From: Gliomastix tumulicola
Lineage: Eukaryota > Ascomycota > Sordariomycetes > Hypocreales > Bionectriaceae
Length of the DNA: 64,000 nt
NCBI GenBank assembly: GCA_001599755.1
Contig: BCHX01000004.1
Coordinates: forward strand, 2,790,001 to 2,854,000
Direction of reading: 5' to 3'
The translations under genes and the position numbers were made by a program. Of this stretch, positions 22,601 through 33,495 are shown piece after piece. The notes under the pieces are model-generated. The model did no database searches. It had not been told where the DNA came from and was given only the letters and a program-made list of their open reading frames with translations. Position 1 is the first letter of the stretch; every line of letters begins with the position of its first letter.

Positions 22601-24282
22601 GGTGAAGCTGGGAGCGCTGGTTCTGCGCGAGGGAGAGCAAGAAAAGGAGCAGGTGAAGGGGGAGGAAGACGTCGGTAAGGTAGGAGGAGAGCGTGCCGCG
22701 TCGAGGTATCTATTGGAGCGAGGCAGGTAAAATGCAGGTTCGGTCGCGGGGAGGGCGGGCGCACTCGTTGAAGAAGGAGGGGAGTTGACGATTTGCCCGA
22801 TGGTGGGGTCGAGACGAAGGAGGGGCACAGTGCAGGATCGCAGGCCTGCGGCGTTGGGCAGCGGTTATGTCGTGCAGGCGGACACTCGCTGCAGCCTGAG
22901 GTGGTGTGCGCCCCGGCAATAATTAATGCAATGACGTGCCAGCCTGTGACCTTCGGGCCTGCGCCTGGCGCACAGTGCAGCTGGTGCATGAGATTGGCTG
23001 TGCACAGTGCGTTCAGCCCCGCTCAGGTGCTGGATATGCATCTACCGAGCTGTTTTTGCTTATCGGTGCAGTGGCTGCCTACTAACTTATCTTCCTCTCC
23101 GACACCGAAATTTTCTGCCCAACCTTTCTAATCTATCCAACCTCGATCCACGATGCAAGGCAAAACGGCCCTTTGGCCACATCGTGACCGGACACGTGTA
23201 TAACACCAACAACGAATCGTGTCTCATATGAAGAGGTCAGTCATTTATTTACTCTTTCTTTAGATTCTTTCCTCCTCTCTGCCCAACATGATGACACAAT
23301 CTTCTTAAGAACGGCCAACTGAATTCCCATGTTGATCCAATCAATCATCAAGCTCAACAGTCTGACACACATTGCTTTGCAATAATTTCCCACTTTACCT
23401 TAACTGCCAGAAAGACCATTGGAACCCAATTGCTGACCGGCGGCCTCAGAACAGGAGAAACCCCCAAATGTGATTGCCCCCCCTCGAAGCGAGTGAGGCC
23501 GATTTAGGCTCCTTTCCGACCGCCCTCGTCGGAGTCATGCGTCTCGCCCATTAGGCGGAATCGTCTTGGCGAGTACCTGGGCTCTCGCAGGACGCTGGGT
23601 ACGTAGCGACTGTTTGCAGCAAACAATGCGGTTGAGTCGTGCACCTGTGCTCGGGAAATATCTGCGTGAGGTAAGACATCCGTAGTACAGGGAAATATTT
23701 AGTTGCACAATCCAGTATGTAAATGGCCTAACACACGAAGCACTTGCTGTTCTTGATTTACGATACTGAGCTCATAAATTGTGAAGTATGGAATAAATGA
23801 CTGTCAGCGTGCACTCTATTCTCATGGCAAGGAGACGCTCCGTCCCAGGTCCCCAGATGTCTTCTGTTTGGCCAGCTACGCCACAAGACTCAAGTGTCTA
23901 TGGCCAATTTCACATCTACGCATGCATCGGTCAGGCCTAAATAACTGTTGGCATTCTCGCTGTAATGAGAAGTCAAGATTCGTTGCGTTCTCAAAGTATG
24001 TATATACAAAGGTAGCCACGCAACGCCCAGCGCTCAATGTAGGTCCCGTGTCGACCTTATCGCTTAAGTGCTGTGGAAAGATTGCTTGTCCAAGCTCCAG
24101 TCCGCTTCCCCTCTAAACAAGATCAAGTCCGTCGTAACAAAACAAAAGGCAAATTGTTGGGTAGTCGTGGTCCAAGACACTAGAAAGAAGAAACGAGCGT
24201 CACAGAGCTACGCGACAGCGTGGGATCAACGGAGCGCTGTTCCAGATCCGCATAGCGTGTTCAGCGGGAGCTCAAGCTGGTG
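22601..24282. other. 1.7 kb intergenic region, NTF2 promoter side
   Basis: Lies upstream of NTF2 and downstream of the DUF7918-type gene. The first 200 nt are G-rich on the plus strand (CT-rich in the NTF2 sense), fitting a leader. The rest (about 23230-24280) is AT-richer with only short unconvincing ORFs. No tRNA box was recognised. Confidence 0.5.
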
Positions 24283-26147
24283 TTAGAGCTCCTCCTCCTC
24301 CTCGATCTTAGGCGTCGGTTGCGTTGGCGCCTGGTTGGGTGTGGAGCCAGAGCTGCCTGATACCGCAGACTCCAGGGCAGCACTCAGGTTCTGGGTGGCA
24401 GAGAACTTCTCGGCCGAGAAAGCCCTGTCTATGCTTGGTCGTTGCCTCTTGAGCGGGCTTCCGATCAGAGCGTCGTCGGGTACGCTGGTTCCGAGGCTGG
24501 ACTCGCCAGTAGCGCCAATGGCGTCCGTCGATGGTTCCTCAGTGATGGGGTTGTCCCCCCAAGGCGCACGCTGGGATGTTTCTGGTGTCGAGTTGTTGTC
24601 TGGTTCAGCCGAGTGGGCTCTCTTAAGCTGTGATGGGAGTCAGTATCCATCAACAACCAACCAGATATTTCTTCAGCACTTACATGAATTCGGTTGACTC
24701 CGTCGGCAAGCTCACCCGAGGATTTCGCATCCTCTGCACCAAGTTTTTTTTCATCGTACTTATCGTCCAAGTCGTTCATCTTGTCAAGAACACCCTTGTC
24801 GTCTTCGTCGTCTTCATCACTGTCATCAGCGAGAGCTCCGTTGCTCTTCTTCCGTGCCTTGTTCTTTCGTGAAGCGTCAGACTGCTGGTCCCGGAACGAA
24901 GAGAAACCAACGGTCCCGCCAGTCTTCAGCGGGCCCAGGTTGGAGAAATCCAGCTGTCCAGAACGTCTCTTGGCAGAGCCAGGAGTTGTCGGTGGGTTTT
25001 TCGACGATGAGGACTGCATGACCCCGATTTTCTGTAGTTGTTCTTCAATCATATTGTCAGCTCACGTCCATAGAGATCCTCGTCACTAAGAGGTTCACTC
25101 ACTATCGCCTCGATAGAAGAAGGTGAACACCGCGTAGGGCTTGTCCGGGGCATCGATCCCCGTCACCGTCTGAGTACTGATGGTCTTAGGATCAAGAGTC
25201 TTAGGCTTAGCAAAGCTCGTTGTGTGCTCGACGTCGGCGTCGATGCCGTTCCCCTTGCCACCCGTCTCGTCGTCGTCGCCGTCATGTGCGTCGAACTGCG
25301 GTGCGTACTCGCCCTTCTTGATCTCTCCAGAAGCCAAGACGCGGAACATGGCCACCTTGATCTGTCCAGTGGCCTCGGGCGGGTCATCGTCGTCCGAGGA
25401 CAGCGAGTCCGATTCATCGTAGACAGCCTCGAGAGGCGACTTGTCGTCGTTGCCATATCTCAGGGTCTCCCTGCGACGGCCCGAAGTCGGTCCGTTGTCG
25501 ACGTTCATGCCAGCGCTGCTCTCGAGCATCGCACTCTGGCGCTTCTGGCGTCTCTCGAACTTCTGCCGTCGCTTCTCGACCTTCTCTGCGGTATCATGGC
25601 CCTGCAGATCCAGACCGTTGAGCCAGCGTTCCAGGCCGACCTCGCGGAACAGGAATTCTCGCTCGGCCAGACCGCCGCCCTCAGAGTCGGGCACCTGAAC
25701 CCATCGACTGTTAACCCAGGTCTCTTCTCCAGGCCGCAGCAGGGTTGCGACCTCCTCCTTCGCCCGTCCATCGAAGTATATGTAAGCAGCTATGGTTTCG
25801 TTCTCGGAATTGGTCATCGGGATGTAGGGTGTAACGATGCCAGAGTACCTCCCCCGTTCGCCCATGGAGCCCGGCGGGAGCCCGCCAACATAGTGCGGCT
25901 TGGGGTGCGGGTTGTTGTCGGTCGGCTTCGGGGTCGAATAGGGGATCGCTAGGCCCGACGTCAACAGCGTGATGGAGATGGCGAACTTGGCGGCTTCGGG
26001 TTTCTTCTCCTCGCCGACGAGCTGGGGCTGGGGCACGGGGATATACGTGCTGATCCGGGACAACCGTGACTGCTTCTGCATGCCATACTCTGGTAGCGGG
26101 GCAGAGTTGGCGTGAACGCTCACCGCAATGCCCTTGAAGCAGGGCAT
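24283..26147 (-). CDS. DUF7918-type fungal protein of unknown function
   Basis: Exons 26147-25103, 25042-24684 and 24627-24283 give 582 aa. The N-terminal half (about 1-350) resembles the fungal DUF7918 domain: MPCFKGIAVSVHANSAPLPEY, TPYIPMTNSENETIAAYIYFDG, WVQVPDSEGGG, IKVAMFRVLASGE and PYAVFTFFYRGD. The C-terminal part is Ser/Asp/Lys-rich and probably disordered, with an acidic patch DDSDEDDEDD, a short helix VLDKMNDLDDKYDEKK, and a terminal EEEEEL. Intron 1 (donor GTGAGT) is closed with an acceptor GAAG that gives KQLQKIGVM; this acceptor is the least certain junction. No enzymatic motif is seen and no function should be assumed. Confidence 0.78.
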
Positions 26148-27396
26148 CGTGGCGGTTTGTGGAGAGACGGGGAGTTGCTATGCGTGTAGGGAAAATATCG
26201 TATTGGCGTAATTGATGATGGGAGGGTGAATATGTCGCTCGGGTAAGGATCGTACAAGAACGCGGTGTGGTGTTTGGGGCCAGACACGTTGGCTAGCGGG
26301 CTTGCATGTATGTCGGTAATTTGTGATTCACAAAGCGGCGGGTAGGTAAGGCAGTCGGCGGTCAACCTCGATCAGCCATGTCAAAGCTGACACTGGTGCT
26401 AGGAGCGCAAGAGGATCTCAACCATGCCTGGACAAGGAGGCCGCTCGGAGACGTAGTAGGCACGAGAGGGAGGGCGGTGAATTGGGATCAAGGCTGACGT
26501 TTAGACCTTGGAGATTGGAGGGGTACCTTGACCTACGCACCTAAGGTCGGCCTTGCCTTGGAGACTTGTTGGACCTTCGGGCAACGGTAAGGGAGGGAAG
26601 ATTTGGTGTGGGTGGGGATGCGTTTTCGACCTGTCATGCTGTAGGTACTGTACCTACAGCACATTTTCTGTGGCGCGCCCTGCAAGTACCTTCACAAGCT
26701 GGGAAACTGAGAGGCGCACAGGCGTTACCACTTTGCGTGCAAATGGTACCTCCAAACTGCAAGTAGTGTTGCCTACTTATCAAACGGCATAACTAAGACT
26801 ACCTATACATTGCGAGAACAGGTTTATGCCATCGCTCTCTTCGGTCAAATTTAGTCCAAGTGACTTCCTAAATGTGGCTGGCGATGGGCGCTGGAGGTCC
26901 CTGGACTTGTGCAAGGCGATTCACCCGGATCATTACAATAATCCGTACCTGCCTAGGTACAGGGTAGTACAATACTACTAGTACTAAGTACCAGGGAGAA
27001 CACGTTCTCTAACAGAACAAGTAACGACGAACAACCTGAGGCAGATGGATAGGTAGGATTCAACCATCACCTGTTCGTCGATGACCTAATAGCCCTGGCG
27101 GGTATGGAGGCCGGAACGAGTGCACGTTTGTTAACCCCGAAGTATGCGCCTATCAACTATTCTTGAGGCGGCCTCCTGTGCCAGTCGCCTGGCAAGCGGT
27201 GGAAGAGCATGAGCCATATGAACACCCACATTGTATGGTCCTATAGCTCAAGTATTCTGGCTACTGTTGCACACGACCATTTTGGTGTCTCTCTTTAGAT
27301 CGAACCTTCGTATGAGGTGACCTTATGACTAGGTACTATTACTAGTGCGATTCCAACTACGAACGACCACCCATCTGCTAGACTCTAGCAAGTGCA
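26148..27396. other. 1.25 kb intergenic region with palindromic TACTAGTA island
   Basis: Between the DUF7918-type start and the seipin stop. The segment 26946-26995 is dense in GTAC/TACTAGTA palindromes. No gene is recognised. Confidence 0.5.
26946..26995. repeat. Palindrome-rich island (CCTAGG, GTAC, ACTAGT)
   Basis: Contains cctaggtac, gtagtacaatac and tactactagta in about 50 nt, ending in aagtaccagg. The 11-mer TACTACTAGTA recurs at 53169-53179. It may be a remnant of a dispersed repeat. Confidence 0.4.
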
Positions 27397-28643
27397 CTAA
27401 GTCGAGGGACCTTGGCTCGCCCTCCTCCGAACACCGGCGCCGTCCCGACCCCGTTGTTGGACGTAGCTGCTACCGGTCCCAGCAGCTCTGCCATCGTCAT
27501 CTTCGTACTCGTCGTCAGCCTCGGCCCCTGCCAGGGGCAGCTCTGAAAGGAGCCGGGTCTGTCGTGCCTCTTCCTTCTCTGCGGCGTGCTCCTCCTTGAC
27601 ATCCGACTCGAGCTTCAGGGATGACGGTCGGTCAGATAGCTCTTCCCTTTCCCTTCTCATGTGCTCAGCAGCCCAATCGCTATCCCTCTCGTCGCCGGAA
27701 TATTCCAGCCTCTTGTTTCCTGAGGCCAACGACACACTCAAGAAGCTCCACGCTACACCCATAAACAGAACCTCGCAGGCCCAGAAGAGCAGGGTGAAGA
27801 AGATATAAGTCGGCAGCCGGTAATGGAACATGAGCCATCTGAGACCGCGTAGCTGCGCCGTGAGCGTCAGGGATACCACGTAGGTCTGCAAGGTCTGACC
27901 CGCTTCGACCTCCAGGTAGGCAGACGCTGGGACAATAGCTCCCTTTGCAAAGGACACACGCTCCGCCAGCCCGACGCTCAGCTCATGCTTCTGGGAGCCG
28001 GGGAAGAGCATGTAGTAGAACAGGAACAGGATGCGGCTGGCGAGCGACACCAGCGGATCCTCGTATGGAGTGAGAGCCGGCCTACGGCTGCTGAACAGGA
28101 TGCTGTGGCCGTCGAACTGGTCGTGGTCGTCGGCGAAGCGCCTCGCGGCGTCCTGCAGCGTCGGGCTGACGTCCAGATCAAGCAAGTGTAGGCTGACCAT
28201 GAAGTTACCGCGGTCCATGTTCGCTTGCGAGCGAGGCATCAGCAGGCTGACAGAGATGTCATAGTCCTGTGCCGACTTCAACGCAGGGGACGAGAGCGAC
28301 ACCAGCGCATATGGATTCGGCCCCGACCTGCAATCAATGCTTGTTAATCTGGCGTCTCCAGGTAATGGTCGCGTCACTAAGTAAATAAACTTACCCGTAT
28401 TGTAAGTACACCGGCTTGGTAAGGACCTGGCGCGGAACGAAGTTGTGGAAGAACAAAGCCGAGGCGACGGCTGCCAATCCGAGCAGAGACAGAGCTCCAG
28501 CCACAAGCAGCACCGTATTGACAAGAGCGCGCTGGGCAGCTTTGGACGTGGCGAGACGATACGTCTCGCGAAGGGTATCCTGTCCTTAGTGAGCAGGCAA
28601 TCTATCTATTGTGGCGGCCCTCATTGGTGGTGCAACGTACCAT
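27397..28643 (-). CDS. FLD1: Seipin, ER lipid-droplet assembly protein
   Basis: Seipin oligomers sit at ER-lipid droplet contacts. Exons 28643-28641 (ATG only), 28579-28395 and 28327-27397 give 372 aa. The first membrane span is in exon 2 (LVNTVLLVAGALSLLGLAAV). The luminal beta-sandwich follows, with RQVLTKPVYLQYGSGPNPYA, YDISVSLLMPRSQANMDRGN and FMVSLHLLD; the second span is near PTYIFFTLLFWACEVLFMGV. The cytosolic tail is charged (KEEHAAEKEEARQTRLL) and ends in Arg/Gly-rich sequence. The single-codon first exon (ATG then GTACGT, acceptor GGACAG) was chosen because exon 2 has no suitable in-frame ATG before the transmembrane segment. A longer upstream exon is possible. Confidence 0.87.
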
Positions 28644-29356
28644 GACCTTTCTGCGGGCCGAATTTGATCGCCGAGAATGAGTGTGAAGGCGACAAATACG
28701 CGCCCAGTATCGGGAAGCGAACGCAAATGTGATGGTATTATGGGAGAACAAGACGAAGCCAAACATATTATGACGATTCCGAGGCAGGTGGTAGTTAAGG
28801 TCTAGGGTATCTTCTTAGCTCGAGTGTGCTAAATTCCAGTCGGTGGAGTGCGGGCGTCTAAGAACAACGCCGAAACCAACCTGCCTCCCACTGCTATTCT
28901 CTGACATTTGTTGCCCAATGTCTTTCATGTTGAGTCAGCCTGGAATAAAACCAAATCCTCGGCTGCCTGAGTTGCAGAAGAAAGAAGGGCGGGAGGCATG
29001 GCTTGGTAGATTCAACTCGGTGCTCGACACCAGCTGTCACATGTCAAATCGAGTTGGTTTACACAGTCACAGCAGGTGGTCGCCCAATGTCAAGAACAGG
29101 TCAAATTATGAAAGAGCAAAGAACCATACGAACTATACCTATGCTACTGCTATCATCGAGAAATCATTCTGATACATTTTCCCTGAAAACCAGGAATCCA
29201 ATCGATATATGCCCAACATCCATCCATCCAGTCATGACATGTACAAGAAACATTCCAAATTTCAAGATGACGCCTACCCCGCGGGCGTCGTCATATTTAC
29301 TGTCGTCAGCCTGTGCGAAAATGAGTTGGAAATGCCCCTACCCTGCCAGCTATCCC
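28644..29356. other. Intergenic between seipin start and F-BAR gene stop
   Basis: About 710 nt between two minus-strand genes: seipin promoter and F-BAR 3' UTR. Nothing else is recognised. Confidence 0.5.
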
Positions 29357-32300
29357 TTAGCATGGCTCGAGGTAGTTGCTTGGGACCAGCCCAATACGGC
29401 CATTGCCGTTATGGACCTCAGCCTCCCACCAGCCATCGTCTTGGTGGCGGAGAACGGCGAGATAGTCGCCCTTGGCAAATCCCAATTCCTCAGGGATGGC
29501 CGCCTGGTACACGTACAAGGCACGTGCTGTGAGGTTTGGTCAGCTTACATGGGCCGAGTGTACAGATGAGTACCGTGTTTACTTACCATAATGGAGGATC
29601 GGTCGACCATCTCGGGTGTACAAGCGCGATGGATCCGCCACGCTCTTGCTTCGCTGTCGGGTATCTCCAGTACCGCCACCATATAGGCCCATGGCCCTCG
29701 ACTCTGGCCGGCCAGAACCACGGCCTCGCTGGGATCCGTACGGGTCATCACCCGCGGGAGCTAGCTGAACAGCCATGTCGCTCCCCCCGTAGCTGCTCTG
29801 TGGGCGTTGGTACTCGCGATAAGGAGCCGGCGAGGAACCACGGACCGACCCTTGAACCGATCCGTGAACCGATCCACGAACCGACCCGTGGGGAGAGGAC
29901 TTCCCATAGTGGCTTTGGTCAAATGATCCGCGTGGCTGTGGCTGTGAAGCAAACGAGTCGCGACGGGGCGACCCTTGGTAAGGATTCGGTGAAGCAGATC
30001 TAAAGTCCGCTTGCCGACCGTTCATGCTCCTTTGAGGTTGAGGCGAGGCGCTTCGAGTCGGAGCAGGGGATGCCGCCCGAGGGACATCGGTTCCCCTGGT
30101 CCCAGGCCTTGATTGCGCCGAGGAACTGTAGTTTCTCGGCTCGGCCCTGGGACTATCGCCAAACATGCTCCTCGTCTGGGTGGTCGCCTTCTTCGTTGCC
30201 TCTTTCATGGCCTTTGAAGTGACAGCAGGGGGAGGAACTCCCAGCCTCGACACTGGGGCTTGCTGAGCCGCTGGCTGGGGCGCGGGCTGAGGCGTTGGCT
30301 GAGGAGCTGGCTGAGCTGCTTGTTGGATAGGACTCTGGCCCATCTGGTAAGATGGAGGCGGTGTTCCCCTCTTGACGGCGGCTGCCTCCCGGCTTCCTGG
30401 AGCTGGAACTGACGAGGACATGGAGCTGTTGCTGCGCGGTGCTGGAGTAGCGATGCCATGGTAATGATCCGCTGACATACGCAGCGAAGACTGTTTGTCT
30501 AGTGTAACACCCTTGAGCTCTGCAAGTGCCATGGCAATTGGATCCGCCTCATCGACCTCCTGCTTAGCTGGCTGGCCCTTCCCCTTGTCTTGAATGGCCG
30601 TCACCGGGAGAACATTCTGGCCTATGCCAAGCGCTACGCTGGCATTCGCGTCGATAGGCTCTGGGCTGTGACTCCTATCTTGTAGTAGGTTCCGCCTCTG
30701 TTGTTGCTGCTGCTGCTGCTGCTGCTCTGCCACTCGGAACTGCTGTCGCGTAGGGCTATCGCTGGACTGTGGGTTCGGCACATGCCAAGTGTTGCGGTTT
30801 GACTGCTGGGGAGCCTGGACTTCTTTCACGCTCTTTCGCCTGAAAGGGCTATGATTCTGGAAGAAGCCGCTCTTTTTCTTAAAAACTCGCTTCTCCGGAC
30901 TCGCTGCTGGAACTGGCGCTGGCGCGGCCACTGGCAGCTCCTGCTTAACGGGCGAAGTCTTTCCACTAGGTGGCTCCATGCTAGAGAGGGACGTTGCGTA
31001 GTCGCTATTCTCATCCTTGCTTGACGGCCGGTTCATTGTGGCCTGCGAGCTTCGGTTGGATGGAGGCCCTCCAGGGTTCATGGGACCCGTTCGGCATAGC
31101 ATCGTCATTCCATCCATCGGGTAAGGATCGTGCGGAACTGGGACCACGGGCCCATGTTGATGAGCATCGTAACCAAGAGAAGCCGGCGGGGGCGGCTGTC
31201 TCTGATAATGCTCTTCTGTCGATCGACGCATAGGGGGTTGCTGCTTCTGTGGCGTGAGGGTCGGCTCGCGACTAGCCGTGGGAGCCGGCTCCCGGTGCGC
31301 AAGGTTATTTGCCAAATTGGAGTTGGGATCATGATGGGATTCGAAGGTCGATGGCTGTGGTGAAGAGGATCTGAATGCCGGGTTGATGCTACGCGGGAAC
31401 TGAGCCACGGAGAAGTTTTCATCCTCCGAAACCTCTGACTGGCTATCGTTGACATCCCCGCGGCAAAAGTTGATGTACTTAGGAGCATCGGGAATCTCCT
31501 GGCTAGTGCCGTTGTTCGCGATGAAGCTGATAATGTCCTTCTCGACCTCCATCTTCTCTAGAGACAGACGAATCTTCTCGCATGATGCGTCGTCACTCAC
31601 ACACACTGTGGAAGCGATATTTGCAAAGGTCCACAGGCTGCTCTTGGTGAAGTCGAGTCGTTCCTCCTCCAGGTCTTGGAACTTGTCCGCTGCGGCCTTC
31701 CATTCGCGGTTCCACCTCGCCGTGGTCTCCTCGAGGATCTTGACGGCATTCTCGTATTCGGTGTTCGACGTTGCAACGGTGATCTGCGTCTTCTCCAGCT
31801 TGGCCTTGTTCTTGCGCTCCTCTTGTCCCATGACCATGTGCCCTTGAGCAAGGTAACCCTTGATTTTGAGGCACTCCTGCTCATACTTGTCTCGGGTCTG
31901 GAAGGGGTCGTTAGCTGCATGGTATATCAAATTGGAAGACTCTTTGTATTCACCTTGTTGACGTGCTGTGTCTGCTGGATCTTGGTCTTGAGGAGCTTCT
32001 CCACTGTGTTCTGGACAATCTTGCGCCTCTCCTTCATGCCCCCGGCAAAAGCAGCCAAGGGCTCCTCTAGCTCGCTTTTCATCTGCGAGGCAATGGACTG
32101 GTGCTGCTTGGCCATAGCTTCCACCTCCCCACGAACTGTGTCGAGCGAGGTCTTCAGAGTTCCAGACTCCTGGGAGCCGAGCGCCTTTCGAGTCAAACTG
32201 AGTAGCTTCCTAGCATATTCGTCTTCGATCGATGCTCGTGCTGTATTGGACAGGTTAGACTGGGCGGATCGGTCGAGAGCAGCCGTTTTTGGATCATAAC

Positions 32301-32510
32301 TCACAGCTGTAAAAGGATCTGAGCTCATCGCACGTTTGCTTTGCTCCATGCATTCGCTCCAAGAGAGGCCCGACTCCTGCGTCGTCTTTTCCCCAGAAGT
32401 TGTTGGCAACTACGAGACGTCGTCGTTAGTGATGATAACAACCCGGAATATTGGGAGAGATTCATACACGACATTGCCACCGCTGGCGGCGCCGCTGTCG
32501 CTGCGGCCAT
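29357..32510 (-). CDS. IMP2: F-BAR/SH3 cytokinesis protein (Imp2/Hof1/Cdc15 type)
   Basis: F-BAR scaffold of the septation ring. Exons 32510-32468, 32409-32305, 32240-31954, 31897-29587 and 29526-29357 give 971 aa. The F-BAR domain spans about 14-290: MSFANNFWGKDDAGVGPLLE, SSRASIEDEYARKLLSLTRK, then a long helix through NKTRDKYEQECLKIKGYLAQ to DAPKYINFCRGD. The middle 600 residues are Ser/Pro/Gln-rich and disordered, with a polyQ run (from about 30705), PxxP-like stretches, and GSVRGSVHGSVQGSVRGS. The last exon encodes an SH3 domain (ARALYVYQAAIPEELGF, DDGWWEAEV, GLVPSNYLEPC). The start is the ATG at 32510, giving M-A-A-A-T-A-A-P-P. It shares a divergent promoter region with NOT1. The assignment to Imp2 rather than Cdc15 is by general resemblance. 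Confidence 0.9.
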
Positions 32511-33495
32511 TTTTACCAATGTGCTGCTTCCCGCACTGGCGCTGCGATCACTGAGGGCGTAATATCAAGTTGGACGCCGAGGTAGCCTTGATGGGATATC
32601 AGGTCGGTAGTCGGCAAGAACCCCGCGGGACCCTTTGACTTTTTCGTGTGAGAATAAAGGCAACAAAGAAACAAAGTACGCCTCTTCTGAGCGATGTCTG
32701 ATCAAACCTCCACCCTTCGAACTTGATGGTATGGATATGTGGTATGTGGATGACGGCGAGGTGGTATAAGTTAGCGTTGGAGGGTCCTGGATTTGTTTGG
32801 ATGGATCCTGGACTGGGCCGTTGGCATGGCAACACCTATCACGTGATACCTACCCCAGTCCCGCTTTTGCGACGGCGAGGCGCTGCTGGATTTGGCGTGG
32901 AAGTGGAAGCTCGGCAAGTACCGCCTTCCTTAACGTGCACACACCTCATTGGACTGCCATGGGTAGGTAGCTGTTGCTGACTTCGCACTCCCTCCGACGT
33001 CTAGGCTTCTGCACGGAACCGCACACACGACCTTCCATCAGCCTTCCGCTTCCATCGTCCCCTCCACCACCGCCATCTCGACGACTGCTATCACCGATCA
33101 CGCCCTAGACTCTGCAGACGCATCTAATTTTTGATTTGGGTCGCAAACACCGTCGCCACCGCGCCCTGTCGTCTGATTCACCCACCTTTGATTCCTTGTG
33201 CAATCATAGGTCGTCGGCCTGTCGTTTGTCGCAGCTTCGTCCGACTACGTTCTCCGTCTTCTTTCGCTGCCGAGTGTCCTCCAAGGCCGAGTAGATTGCC
33301 GTCTCGTCGGAGTATCCCTTGTTTCCTATCACCGTAACGGCTACCGGTCGCAATCATCCATGAAAGAATTTCTATCGAGCAGGCCCCTCCTTCTACCCTC
33401 AGCATCTCTTCTCACCCCAGTGAGCCTGGCTGCCTGCTACCGTCTCTGCGGCAGGCAATTCCCAAACGTCACTCGATAAACGCGAATACACCTCC
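32511..33495. other. Divergent intergenic region, F-BAR gene / NOT1
   Basis: About 985 nt. The NOT1-proximal part is CT-rich (33000-33480), like a fungal leader. No separate gene is seen. Confidence 0.55.

Noticed and set aside
23440..23620. GC-rich stretch checked as a possible tRNA
   Set aside because: No A/B box pair or cloverleaf could be drawn.
32341..32562. Plus-strand frame antisense to the F-BAR first exons
   Set aside because: Hydrophobic look comes from the complement of an Ala/Pro-coding exon; no supporting start or partner exon.
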